64,000 nucleotides of DNA from a bacterium (GTDB lineage: Bacteria > UBP15 > UBA6099): positions 70,998-134,997 of the forward strand of contig JAKQPS010000120.1 in NCBI GenBank assembly GCA_029564595.1. Reading direction: 5' to 3'. The first letter of the stretch is position 1. Each line of letters begins with the position of its first letter. The notes under the pieces are model-generated. The model was given only the letters and a program-made list of their open reading frames with translations. It had not been told where the DNA came from and did not search any database. Positions 17,355 through 25,716 of the stretch are shown here, piece after piece. The position numbers and the translations under genes were made by a program.

Positions 17355-18305
17355 ATGGTTGTCGTTTCGGGAAATTCCAACGCCGGTCTAGCGCAAAAAA
17401 TCGCGGACTATCTCGGCGTAAAACTCGGAGACGTGGTCGTAAGAAGATTCTCGGACGGCGAAAGCCGCATAGAAATCCGGGAGAACATGCGCGGCAAGGA
17501 CGTGTTCGTCATCCAGTCCCTGTGCAACCCCGCGAACGAGAACCTGATGGACCTTCTCATAATAATCGACGCGCTCAAACGCGCGTCGGCGGAAGGCATA
17601 ACGGCGGTGATCCCGTATTACGGGTACGCCAGACAGGACAAGAAGGTCGGGCCGAGAGAGCCTATAACGGCGAAGCTGGTGGCGGACCTGCTGGAAACGG
17701 CCGGAGCCACGCGGGTAATGACGATGGACCTCCACTCGTCGTCGATTCAGGGATTCTTCAACATCCCGGTCGACCACCTTTCGTCTCTTCCAACCGTCAT
17801 CCGACACTTCAAGGAGAACGGCATTGGCGGGAGCGGCGCGGTGGTGGTTTCGCCGGACGTCGGCGGTGTCGAGAGAGCGACGCGGATGAAAAACCGGATC
17901 GACTCTCCGCTCGCCATCCTGAACAAATGGAGGCCGGAGCCTAACAAATCGGAAGTGACGGAGCTGATCGGGGACGTCGCCAGCAAAAGCTGTATGCTGT
18001 TCGACGACATCGTGGATACCGCCGGCACTCTCGTAAACGGGGCGGAGTTCCTTCTAGCACAAAAGGGAGCCTCCGACGTGAGCGCGTACTGCACGCACGG
18101 AGCTTTATCCGGCCCTGCGATGGAAAGGCTCAGAAACTCGAAGCTCAAGCAGTTGATTATCACGGACACCATTCCTCTTCCACAGGAGAAACAGGACCCG
18201 AAAATCACTGTGGTTTCGGTAGCGGATGTTTTCGGCGAAGCGATGCTCAGGGCGCACGCCCGCGAGTCGATAAGCGCGTTGTTCGTGCCGAAGAAAATTG
18301 ATTAG
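17355..18305 (+). CDS. prs: Ribose-phosphate pyrophosphokinase
   Basis: 316 residues from ATG 17355. The enzyme makes PRPP from ribose-5-phosphate and ATP for nucleotide, His and Trp synthesis. Visible motifs are SGNSNAGLAQKIA at the N-terminus, FSDGE, the ATP loop region YYGYARQDKK, MDLHSSSIQGFF and the PRPP-binding loop MLFDDIVDTAGT. A TTG at 17301 with AGGGG just upstream would add 18 residues. I prefer 17355 because the family starts immediately before the SGN motif and is about 315 residues long, but the TTG cannot be excluded. The gene is followed 63 bp later by rplY, and pth comes next, a common bacterial arrangement. Confidence 0.95.
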   Translation: MVVVSGNSNAGLAQKIADYLGVKLGDVVVRRFSDGESRIEIRENMRGKDVFVIQSLCNPANENLMDLLIIIDALKRASAEGITAVIPYYGYARQDKKVGPREPITAKLVADLLETAGATRVMTMDLHSSSIQGFFNIPVDHLSSLPTVIRHFKENGIGGSGAVVVSPDVGGVERATRMKNRIDSPLAILNKWRPEPNKSEVTELIGDVASKSCMLFDDIVDTAGTLVNGAEFLLAQKGASDVSAYCTHGALSGPAMERLRNSKLKQLIITDTIPLPQEKQDPKITVVSVADVFGEAMLRAHARESISALFVPKKID

Positions 18306-18368
18306 AAGACCCGCCGGAGCGAGCGGTTCGCTCTCCCCGGAACGGCGTATCATAAAGGAGATGGAACA

Positions 18369-18998
18369 ATGGCAAACGCAAAACTCACAGCGCAAGCGCG
18401 AGACGCGAAGGGCAAAGGCGCGGCGCGGGAAGCCCGCAGGGCCGGCTTGGTGCCCGCTGTCATCTACGGCGAAAACAAAGACCCTTTGAAACTCAAACTC
18501 AACCGCCGCGAGATCGACAAGCTCCTAGCTTATGAAGGCTCCAACGTCATCATCGATCTGGACATCGAGGGCTCTTCCGAAAAGAACCTCGCCATGATTA
18601 AGGAAATCCAGTACAAGCCGATAGCCCACGTCATCAACCACGTGGACCTCATCAGGATTTCCATGGACAAAAAAGTCCACATCAGCGTGCCCCTCGTCAT
18701 CATCAACGATGAAGGCGTAAAGAAAAAAGGCGGCATCATCCAGCAGCTCGTCACCGAAGTCACCGTCGAATGCTTCCCGGACAAGATTCCCGAATCCATT
18801 GAGCTGGACCTCGCGGACGCGGAGTTGGGGTACAACTACAATGTCGGCGACCTGAAAATCTCCGAAGATTTTTCTCTGACGGACGAAGAAGAAGAAGTCC
18901 TCGTGAGCATAGTCGCTCCGAAGGATGAGGTCGCGGCGGCTCCGGCGGAAGGCGAAGAAGGAGCCGAAGGCGAAGAAGACAAGAAGGACGAAGAGTAA
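18369..18998 (+). CDS. rplY: 50S ribosomal protein L25, long CTC/TL5 form
   Basis: 209 residues. The N-terminal ~95 residues are the 5S rRNA-binding L25 domain (RRAGLVPAVIYGENKDPL near residues 24-42); the rest is the CTC beta domain, ending in a Glu/Ala-rich acidic tail. An AAGGAG site is 7-8 nt before the ATG. It is probably co-transcribed with prs and closed by the terminator at 19016-19051. The long form is typical of most bacteria outside enterics. Confidence 0.95.
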   Translation: MANAKLTAQARDAKGKGAAREARRAGLVPAVIYGENKDPLKLKLNRREIDKLLAYEGSNVIIDLDIEGSSEKNLAMIKEIQYKPIAHVINHVDLIRISMDKKVHISVPLVIINDEGVKKKGGIIQQLVTEVTVECFPDKIPESIELDLADAELGYNYNVGDLKISEDFSLTDEEEEVLVSIVAPKDEVAAAPAEGEEGAEGEEDKKDEE

Positions 18999-19015
18999 CG
19001 TTAAAGAAAACATCG

Positions 19016-19051
19016 GCGGCGGCGGGCTTGACGCTGCGCCGCCGCTTTTTT
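19016..19051 (+). terminator. Rho-independent terminator after rplY
   Basis: A 9-bp GC stem (gcggcggcg at 19016-19024 with cgccgccgc at 19037-19045) with a 12-nt loop, followed by six T. Confidence 0.85.
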
Positions 19052-19062
19052 ATTTTCCGCCC

Positions 19063-19093
19063 CTTAGCGTTTTCACCTTCGAGAATTTATAAT
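19063..19093 (+). promoter_or_regulatory. Possible promoter of pth
   Basis: TTAGCG (19064-19069), an 18-bp spacer and TATAAT (19088-19093). The -10 is consensus, the -35 is weak. It lies between the rplY terminator and pth, as would be needed. Confidence 0.45.
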
Positions 19094-19103
19094 CGACGCA
19101 TAA

Positions 19104-19128
19104 CCCGAATCATTTGTCAGGATTCGGG
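19104..19128 (+). repeat. CCCGAATC/GATTCGGG hairpin repeat, copy 1
   Basis: cccgaatc and gattcggg form an 8-bp stem around a 9-nt loop in the leader of pth. Related copies, several continuing into gagcgattgtt, are at 31299, 44726 and (inverted, degraded) 56190. Confidence 0.6.
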
Positions 19129-19162
19129 AGCAAAGAACCGCTCGCGCTCAAAGGAAACAGGC

Positions 19163-19765
19163 ATGGACGACGCTAGAGTGAAAATTATCGTCGGACTCGG
19201 AAATCCGGGAAGGAAATACGCGCACACCCGGCACAACGTAGGGTTCATGGCTATCGACGAGTTCGCGGCGAGGCGCGGCGCGCCCGCATTCAAAAAAAAG
19301 ACGCCTGACTTTGATCGCGCGGATTATGACTTCGACGGCCTGACCGTAACCACGCTGAAACCCCTGCGCTTCATGAATCTGAGCGGAGAGGCGATGGCGG
19401 CGTGCAACATAAACTGGGACTCCGCGTTGGCATCAACCATCATCGTTTACGATGACGCCGCGCTTCCCATCGGCAGACTCCGCTTAAGACTCTCTGGAAG
19501 CTCCGGCGGACACAACGGGCTTCGCAACATTATCTCCACATTCGGGACCGAACAGATACCGAGGCTGCGCGTAGGCATCAGCCGGGCGTCCAGCGAGAGC
19601 CTGCGCGACCATGTTCTGACTCCTTTCGACAAGGACGAGAGGATAGAGCTTGACATCGCGCTCCGCCGCGCCGTGGACGCTCTGGAAATGTGCGTCGCCG
19701 AAGGCGTCCGTTCCGCCATGAACAAATTCAACACAAGCTCCGGACAGTCTCAAGAGGCGGAATAG
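19163..19765 (+). CDS. pth: Peptidyl-tRNA hydrolase
   Basis: 200 residues from ATG 19163; AAAGGA lies about 8 nt upstream. The frame is open further upstream, but that part has no homologous look and runs through the rplY terminator. Motifs are VGLGNPGRKYAHTRHNVGF with the catalytic His in HNVGF, LMNLSGEA-type sequence FMNLSGEAMAA, YDDAALPIGRLRLR and SGSSGGHNGLRNI. The enzyme recycles peptidyl-tRNAs released from stalled ribosomes. Its length is typical (190-200). It is separately terminated at 19814-19846. Confidence 0.95.
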   Translation: MDDARVKIIVGLGNPGRKYAHTRHNVGFMAIDEFAARRGAPAFKKKTPDFDRADYDFDGLTVTTLKPLRFMNLSGEAMAACNINWDSALASTIIVYDDAALPIGRLRLRLSGSSGGHNGLRNIISTFGTEQIPRLRVGISRASSESLRDHVLTPFDKDERIELDIALRRAVDALEMCVAEGVRSAMNKFNTSSGQSQEAE

Positions 19766-19813
19766 CCGCTGATTGTCTCCAAATATTGTAATATTCGAAA
19801 ATTAAGCCGAAAG

Positions 19814-19846
19814 AAAACGCCGCCCCTTGCGGGACGGCGTTTTTTA
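19814..19846 (+). terminator. Terminator between convergent pth and fadA
   Basis: aaaacgccg (19814-19822) pairs with cggcgtttt (19835-19843), with an internal cccc/ggg pairing and a following T run. A- and T-flanked on both sides, it could serve both convergent transcripts. Confidence 0.8.
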
Positions 19847-19919
19847 AATCATTGCGCTCCGCGCTTGTTCGTCGTCCGCGTCTCTCAAGGAGCGATCGCG
19901 GCGGCAGCGCGGGGAATCA

Positions 19920-21089
19920 TCAATACTCTTCGCGCTCGAAGAGGCCTGCGGCGCCCATTCCGCCGCCGATGCACATGGAGACGACTCCGTACTTCATCTT
20001 GCGGTCGTTCAGCGTGTATAAAAGCTGTGTGGAAAGTTTCGCGCCCGTGCAGCCCAGCGGGTGTCCGAGGGCGATGGCTCCGCCGTTGATGTTGACGGTG
20101 TCCATGTTAAGCTTCAACTCTCGGCAGCAGTATGCGGCCTGCGAAGCAAAAGCTTCATTAATCTCGTAGTTATCAATGTCGTCCACTTTCATGCCAGTCT
20201 TCTGCATGAGCTTGCGGATTGCATACAGCGGCCCGACGCCCATTTCGTCCGGGTGCGTGCCGATTGTGGAATAGAACCTGAAAGTTGCAAGCGGCTTGCA
20301 ACCAAGTTCCTTGGCTTTCTCTTTGCTCATGACTACAACCGCGGCGGCTCCGTCGTTCATCGGAGAGGAGTTGCCAGCGGTGACGCTTCCGCCAGTCCTG
20401 AAAACAGGTTTCAGTTTGGCGAGGCCTTCGATTGTGGTGTCGGCGCGGGGAGCTTCGTCGACTTTGAATTCGACAAATTTCCACTTCGGGCCAGCCGCTA
20501 CAGGCACGTTAAGAGGAACAATCTGTTCCTTATAGACGCCAGCGTTTATGGCCTTGACTGCTTTCATGTGGCTGTTGTAAGCGAATTCGTCCTGCATCTC
20601 GCGTGTGATGCCATAGCGAGAGGCCACGTTCTCGGCGGTGATGCCCATCGGACAGTACGCCTCCGGGAAATCGGTCGCAAGCTTTAGGTTCAGTTCGGGG
20701 ATGTAACCGCCCATAGGAACCATGGTCATTGATTCAGCTCCGCCGGCGATTATGACATCGTTCCAGCCCGCCATGATGCGTTCGGCGGCGATGGCGATTG
20801 ATTCAAGGCCTGAAGAGCAGAACCTGTTTACGGTGGCGGCGGCGCATTCGATAGGCAGGCCGGCGGCGAAAGACACCACTCTGGCAATATTCATGCCCAT
20901 CGACGCTTCCGGCATGGCGCAACCGAGAATTAGGTCTTCTACAACTTCTTTCTTTATTCCCGCGCGCTCGATGGCCGCGTTTACCGCAACGGCGGCCATG
21001 TCGTCGGCGCGCATGTCTTTCAGCGTTCCCTTTTTCGCTCTGCCTATGGCAGTTCGGGCCGCTGATACGATGACAGCTTCTCTACTCAT
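19920..21089 (-). CDS. fadA: Acetyl-CoA C-acyltransferase (3-ketoacyl-CoA thiolase)
   Basis: 389 residues. The enzyme cleaves 3-ketoacyl-CoA with CoA in the last beta-oxidation step. Nucleophile Cys91 lies in [11 protein letters not shown], the His of NEAFAS is present, the base His343 is in [14 protein letters not shown] and Cys373 is in MCIGGGMG. Length and all active-site boxes are standard. GGAGGAT lies 6 nt before the ATG. It begins 40 bp after fadN, giving a fadN-fadA operon as in Bacillus and many deltaproteobacteria. Confidence 0.95.
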   Translation of the reverse strand: MSREAVIVSAARTAIGRAKKGTLKDMRADDMAAVAVNAAIERAGIKKEVVEDLILGCAMPEASMGMNIARVVSFAAGLPIECAAATVNRFCSSGLESIAIAAERIMAGWNDVIIAGGAESMTMVPMGGYIPELNLKLATDFPEAYCPMGITAENVASRYGITREMQDEFAYNSHMKAVKAINAGVYKEQIVPLNVPVAAGPKWKFVEFKVDEAPRADTTIEGLAKLKPVFRTGGSVTAGNSSPMNDGAAAVVVMSKEKAKELGCKPLATFRFYSTIGTHPDEMGVGPLYAIRKLMQKTGMKVDDIDNYEINEAFASQAAYCCRELKLNMDTVNINGGAIALGHPLGCTGAKLSTQLLYTLNDRKMKYGVVSMCIGGGMGAAGLFEREEY

Positions 21090-21129
21090 ATTGTATCCTC
21101 CATATGTAGTCTCGTTATCGCGCCCCGGA

Positions 21130-23622
21130 CTAGTTGCGGAGCGGTTTGTTGTTCTGAAGCATGTACTGCATCCTGTCCTGCGTCTTCTCAGTGCCGCACA
21201 AGCTCACGAAGGCTTCGCGTTCGAGGTCGAGAACGTACTGTTCGTCTACGACCGAACTGCCGGGGATGTCGCCGCCGGTGAGAATCTTCGCCACCCAGTC
21301 GGTGATGAGCGCGTCGTGCTCGCTGATGTAGTTGCCCTGTCTCATCGTCCACACGGCATTCTTGAACGCGGCGTAGTACTGGGAGCCGATCATGCGGATG
21401 TCCTTGCGAGGAGACTTGGGAGTGTAGCCCGCCTTCACCATTCCGAGCACCATCTGCTTGGCGTCGCTCAACAGATAATCCCTGTTGACGGTGATGTGGT
21501 CCGTCGGTCGGAAGATGTTGTTCTCGACGGCTTCGTAAGCGTTCATGCAGACTTTGGCCATCGCGATGTTCTCGAACGCCCTGCGGACGAACGGGAACAG
21601 GCTGGGAACGTGCGGGTTGGAGAGAGCGGCCTCGAGGTTGCGCACGAGGTACTCTTTGCAACCGCCGCCGGCGGGAATGACGCCCACGCCGACTTCGACC
21701 AGCCCGATGTACGTTTCCGCCGCCGCGCAGACAGCGTCGCCGTGCAGCGTGGCTTCGCAGCCGCCGCCCAGAACCATCTGGAAGGGAGCGGTCACGACCG
21801 GGAACGGGGCATACTTCAGAAGCATGTTGGCGTCTTGGAACGTCTTGCTGGCCAGCTCGACGTTCGTCCAGTTCTTGTTGCGGGATTCCATGAGAAGCAT
21901 AAGCAGGTTCGCGCCGACGGAGAAATTCGTGCCTTCGTTGCCGACGACCACGCCGCTGAAACCTTTTTCCTGCACGACATCGATGGTCTTCATCATCATG
22001 GCGATGATGTCGGCGTCGATCGGATTCATGCCCTTGTAGGAGTGGAACTCAAGCAGAGCCACGCCGTCGCCCATGTCATAAATGCTGGCTCCAGCGTTCT
22101 TTTCAAGCTCGTTGCCGCGGTCTTTGAGGTCCGCGATCTTGATTTTGAGGGAAGCCGGGTCTGCGACAGTGGCGATTGCGCCCTGAAGTCGGGCCACCAG
22201 ATTGTCCTCGTTGAGGGTGAGAGCCGTGAGCGGAGCCTCTTTGTATTTGAGGTCCTTGGCGCAGAAGTACATCTTCTTAAGGCCGACTTTTTTGTAGAAA
22301 CCGCCCGCCTTCGCCGCTTTATCCAGCAGTTCGGGAACGGCCACTCCGTCGTCCTTCATGCGTTTGACGATGTCTTTCAGCCCGATGGCGTCGGCGGTCT
22401 CGAACGGACCGGCGTCCCACGCGAATCCCCACTTCATGGCGTTGTCGATGTTGACGACATCGTCCGCGATTTCGGGAATCCTGTTGCAGGAGTAGATGGT
22501 CACGTCGCGGAGAACTTTCCACGCGAACGCGGAGGCCTTGTCGTCGCCGGCGAGGAGAGCTTTCACCTTTTCAGCCGGAGTGTCTTTCTTCTTCGTGCCC
22601 TTCACGGAAGCAAAGTCGGGCTTGATGCTCGGAATGTACTCGCCGGTTTTGTAATCGACGACTTCGAACATCTTCTTGCCGTCCGGGCCTTTGCCTTTTT
22701 TGTAGAAGCCCTGTTTGGACTTGTTGCCGAGCCAGCCTTTTTTCACCATCTCGTTGATCCAAGCCGGCACGTTGAACACGTCGCGTTCTTCGTCATTCGG
22801 GCAGAGGTTGTAAACGCTCATGGACACGTGGCAGAAAGTGTCCAGCCCGACGAGGTCGGCGGTGCGGAAAGCGGCGCTTTTCGGGCGGCCCATCGGCGGG
22901 CCGGCGATAGCGTCGATCTCGTCTATTCTCAGCTCCATCGCTTCCATGTGGGCGATGGTCTTCATGATGGCGTACATGCCGATTCTGTTTGCCACGAAGT
23001 TCGGCGTGTCTTTGCCGTACACGATGCCTTTGCCGAGGACGCGTTCGCCGAACTCGGCCATGCGGTCCATAATCTTCTTGTCCGTCAGTTCGCCGGGGAT
23101 GATTTCCAGAAGCTTCATGTGGCGAACGGGATTGAAGAAGTGCGTGACGAAGAAGTGCTTCTTCATCTCGGCGGGCATATCCTTCGACATCTCGGTGATA
23201 GGCAGCCCGGAGGTGTTGGACGTAACTATCATGCCGGGCTTCCAGTATTTGGCGACCTGTTTGAAGACACCCTGCTTAATCTTCATGTCTTCCTTGACGA
23301 CCTCGATCACCCAGTCGCAATCGGCGATCTTTTCCATGTCGTCCTCGAAGTTGCCGATCTGAATCAGAGCGGCGCTGCTCTTGACGTACAGAGGAGCCAT
23401 CGGCTGCTTCGCCTTCAGAGCCACGGCCATCGCTCCGGCCGACAGCTTGTTGCGGAACGCCGGATCGGTCTTCTTAACGCCTTTCGCCTTTTCCTCGTCC
23501 GATAGCGGCAGCACGATGTCCAACATCAAGCTGGGTATCCCGCAGTTCGCGAGGTGACACGCTATAGCGCATCCCATCACTCCCGAACCGAGGACCGCTA
23601 CCTTTTTGATCTGTTTGCTCAT
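21130..23622 (-). CDS. fadN: 3-hydroxyacyl-CoA dehydrogenase / enoyl-CoA hydratase fusion, FadN type
   Basis: 830 residues. Order is dehydrogenase first, hydratase last, the FadN order and opposite to E. coli FadB. The Rossmann loop is VLGSGVMGCAIACHL (~9-23), and the dehydrogenase catalytic region is THFFNPVRHMKLLEI. A second HAD C-domain follows (~400-500). The crotonase part (~510-740) keeps both catalytic glutamates in GGGCEATLH and GLVEVGVGVIPAGGG, so hydration of enoyl-CoA is expected. GGGAGG lies 6-7 nt before the ATG. It catalyses the two middle steps of beta-oxidation and feeds FadA. Partner acyl-CoA dehydrogenases are encoded at both ends of the first 37 kb of the window. Confidence 0.94.
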   Translation of the reverse strand: MSKQIKKVAVLGSGVMGCAIACHLANCGIPSLMLDIVLPLSDEEKAKGVKKTDPAFRNKLSAGAMAVALKAKQPMAPLYVKSSAALIQIGNFEDDMEKIADCDWVIEVVKEDMKIKQGVFKQVAKYWKPGMIVTSNTSGLPITEMSKDMPAEMKKHFFVTHFFNPVRHMKLLEIIPGELTDKKIMDRMAEFGERVLGKGIVYGKDTPNFVANRIGMYAIMKTIAHMEAMELRIDEIDAIAGPPMGRPKSAAFRTADLVGLDTFCHVSMSVYNLCPNDEERDVFNVPAWINEMVKKGWLGNKSKQGFYKKGKGPDGKKMFEVVDYKTGEYIPSIKPDFASVKGTKKKDTPAEKVKALLAGDDKASAFAWKVLRDVTIYSCNRIPEIADDVVNIDNAMKWGFAWDAGPFETADAIGLKDIVKRMKDDGVAVPELLDKAAKAGGFYKKVGLKKMYFCAKDLKYKEAPLTALTLNEDNLVARLQGAIATVADPASLKIKIADLKDRGNELEKNAGASIYDMGDGVALLEFHSYKGMNPIDADIIAMMMKTIDVVQEKGFSGVVVGNEGTNFSVGANLLMLLMESRNKNWTNVELASKTFQDANMLLKYAPFPVVTAPFQMVLGGGCEATLHGDAVCAAAETYIGLVEVGVGVIPAGGGCKEYLVRNLEAALSNPHVPSLFPFVRRAFENIAMAKVCMNAYEAVENNIFRPTDHITVNRDYLLSDAKQMVLGMVKAGYTPKSPRKDIRMIGSQYYAAFKNAVWTMRQGNYISEHDALITDWVAKILTGGDIPGSSVVDEQYVLDLEREAFVSLCGTEKTQDRMQYMLQNNKPLRN

Positions 23623-23663
23623 ACGCGTCCTCCCTAAGAATATTTGTTTCTATATTTAATTGA

Positions 23664-23834
23664 TTAAATCCTTAATTCGCTCGCCGCCGTCACCGCCTGC
23701 CCCTGTTTCCCCCCCATCGGCGGACTATCATCATAATTGACCTTCTTCATTCTGTAAAGGGATTGTTTTCCTCTCAAATACGGCGCTTGAAACCCGCCGA
23801 AATCATTGTGAAATATATCACATGTCCGCGTCAT
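23664..23834 (-). CDS. Possible 56-residue ORF upstream of fadN
   Basis: ATG 23834 to TAA 23664-23666, preceded 8 nt upstream by a strong GGGGAGG site. The product begins MTRTCDIFHNDFGGFQAPYL and ends TAASELRI. It stops 41 bp before fadN, so it could be the first gene of the fad operon. The same upstream DNA also reads as a promoter (TTGACA, 16 bp, TATACA at 23872-23845). If that promoter is used the ORF would lose its ribosome site, so only one reading can be fully right. No family recognised. Confidence 0.35.
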   Translation of the reverse strand: MTRTCDIFHNDFGGFQAPYLRGKQSLYRMKKVNYDDSPPMGGKQGQAVTAASELRI

Positions 23835-24058
23835 TGTATATTCCTCCCCTCTCCGGTGTCAAGAATTACTTTTATTGCCCCCCAATCTCTTTTTTCCTCT
23901 CAAAAAAATGTCCTCGGCAGATTTTCAGCGCAAAACTCCGAAGCCGCGCTTCTATGCTGTCAGCCAAAGAAAATTGTTTTTGTGTAATAGGATTATAAAA
24001 AAATTATCAATTGAGATTCGGCGTTAAAAAACGCCGGCATGAAGCGCGCCGCAGCCGC
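23835..24058. other. Intergenic region upstream of the fad operon
   Basis: It holds the candidate promoter TTGACA-N16-TATACA (minus strand, 23872-23845) and a small hairpin, ggcgtt/aacgcc at 24020-24035, just past the radical SAM gene stop. No convincing U-run follows the hairpin. Confidence 0.4.
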
Positions 24059-25471
24059 TTATTTCAGGAACAATAGCGCAGCCATTCCTTTAACATGAGA
24101 CGCGAATTCGGTAAACGTCCTGATTCTCGACAGGCGTCTGACGATGTACGAAACGCGCAGATAGAAGGATTTATAGCTTCCGCTCAGGAATTCGGAGTAT
24201 TCGCGGGGGCTTGCTCCGTCCGGCAGATAGACGATATTTGAGGCGTCCGTGTCGCTCCAGTTCTCTTCGTAGTCGAAAGAGCGCCCCGAGCGCGCAAGCT
24301 CGGCGTGTATCTTTGTTCCGGGAAACGGCACGAATTTGTTGAAATGGGCGAAATCGACGTTCAGTTTCTTTGCGAACATGACGGTTCGCCACATCTCGTC
24401 CATCGTCTCGCCGGGCGTGCCGACAATGAAATCTGCTCTGACTCTAAGTCCGGCGGCGAGTGCGGCGCGGACTGCGCTCTCTGACATCTCCGTCGTCGTG
24501 TGTTTGCGCAGTTTTTTCAGGACGCGGTCGCTGCCCGACTCCAGCCCGAACAGGACCTGCCAACAGCCTGCGCGCTTGAACAACTTCATAAGCGCCGGGT
24601 CGGCGGCCTTCGCGCTTATGTTGCACGTCCACGGCGTCCGCGCCCCGCGCGCTATCATCATCTCCGCAAGCGTCTCCGCCCGATCCCTGTCTATCGCTAT
24701 GTCGTCGTCGAAAAACCTTATCTCTTTCGCCCCATGTTTACTGACGGTCTCCTCCATCTCCGTCATCACATATTCGGGGCTGTGCGCCCTGTATGTCGCC
24801 CCGAACACGGCGCGGTCGCAGAAAGCGCACCCGTACGGACACCCTCTCGACGTTATCATCACCGCCAACGGGAACCGCCTTATGGACGCGGGCGTCGGCC
24901 TGTGCGTCCTCAAAGGAGGCATGAGGTCTCTGGCGGGGGGCGCGATGCGGTCTAGCGGGTCGATCAACGGCCTCGCGGGACCGAATACCACCCCGCCGTC
25001 CGCGCGAATCGCCGTCCCGGCTACCCCCTCGAATCCCTCTTTCCGGTCTATCCTTTCGGCAATCTCGCAGACAGTCTCCTCGCCCTCTCCCACCACGCCG
25101 ACATCGAACGGATGCCTCAGCATGGTGTCCTCCGGCAGCGCGGACATGTGCGGCCCTCCGGCTATCATCGCCGGCCTTCGCCCCGCCTCGCCTAGGGCGT
25201 TGAACAACTCCCTGACGCTCCTCATGTGGGGCGTGAAAAGCGAAAGTCCTATGGCATCGGGACGCCACCGCTCCGCCTCCTCGACAATCCTTTCCACGCT
25301 TTCCGGAACAACCGGGTTGTGTATCTTTACCTCGTGCCCTCTCTTTGCCAGAGACGCCGCCAGATAGCCCAGCCCCAACGACGGGATGAAATTGTCCGCA
25401 AACCTCATGCTGTAACTGCTTCCCATGTAGGAGCGGTTGTCGACCGTCGGAATGGTTAAAAGTATTCTCAC
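24059..25471 (-). CDS. B12-binding-domain radical SAM protein 1
   Basis: 470 residues from GTG 25471. Residues ~1-140 form a cobalamin-binding-like Rossmann domain (LGLGYLAASLAKRGHEV, IAGGPHMSALPED, VVGEGEE); it lacks the canonical DxHxxG base-on motif, as is common in this class. The radical SAM core starts near residue 205 with SRGCPYGCAFCDR (C-x3-C-x2-C) and continues with FDDDIAIDRDRA and a C-terminal membrane-proximal region. The class includes methylases and ring-forming enzymes such as BchE, HpnJ and GenK; the substrate cannot be read from sequence. It is the first of four such proteins in 16 kb. A promoter only 6 bp before the GTG suggests a leaderless transcript. Confidence 0.87.
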   Translation of the reverse strand: MRILLTIPTVDNRSYMGSSYSMRFADNFIPSLGLGYLAASLAKRGHEVKIHNPVVPESVERIVEEAERWRPDAIGLSLFTPHMRSVRELFNALGEAGRRPAMIAGGPHMSALPEDTMLRHPFDVGVVGEGEETVCEIAERIDRKEGFEGVAGTAIRADGGVVFGPARPLIDPLDRIAPPARDLMPPLRTHRPTPASIRRFPLAVMITSRGCPYGCAFCDRAVFGATYRAHSPEYVMTEMEETVSKHGAKEIRFFDDDIAIDRDRAETLAEMMIARGARTPWTCNISAKAADPALMKLFKRAGCWQVLFGLESGSDRVLKKLRKHTTTEMSESAVRAALAAGLRVRADFIVGTPGETMDEMWRTVMFAKKLNVDFAHFNKFVPFPGTKIHAELARSGRSFDYEENWSDTDASNIVYLPDGASPREYSEFLSGSYKSFYLRVSYIVRRLSRIRTFTEFASHVKGMAALLFLK

Positions 25472-25477
25472 TCCATG

Positions 25478-25507
25478 ATAATATCCCCGCTACGGCCAGT
25501 GTGTCCA
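25478..25507 (-). promoter_or_regulatory. Promoter giving a near-leaderless transcript of radical SAM gene 1
   Basis: TGGACA (25507-25502), an 18-bp spacer and TATTAT (25483-25478), then 6 nt to the GTG at 25471. A transcription start at the usual distance would fall on or beside the start codon. Confidence 0.5.
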
Positions 25508-25625
25508 TCCCGAATTCTCTCGCGCCCCGCGTCCGACAAAGGAATATTCAGGGTAGACATTCGCATATTAATATGAGAAGCTTTGAAAATGGGGTTGAAA
25601 ATCTGCGTTCTTTTTTTTACGCTCC

Positions 25626-25651
25626 TAACCCGCATTTTTAACCAATGCGGA
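25626..25651 (+). repeat. AGCCCGCATTTTT-CCAAT repeat, copy 1
   Basis: taacccgcatttttaaccaatgcgg matches tagcccgcgtttttcgccaatgcg at 31257 and tagcccgcatttttcaccaatctgg at 56966. All are intergenic and in the same orientation. Confidence 0.55.
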
Positions 25652-25716
25652 TAGTTGCCAAGCCGGAATTTTGGCCGTAAAGTCGGCGCGCTTCGGCGGA
25701 TTCGCGGGATGTCTTA

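Noticed and set aside
20722-23505. 927-codon open frame on the plus strand, antisense to fadN and part of fadA
   Set aside because: It is a composition shadow: the minus strand encodes two complete, motif-rich enzymes, and the antisense product is His/Val/Arg-rich with no recognisable fold.
23763-23987. 74-codon plus-strand frame in the fadN upstream region
   Set aside because: No ribosome site; the opposite strand has the better-supported short ORF and promoter.
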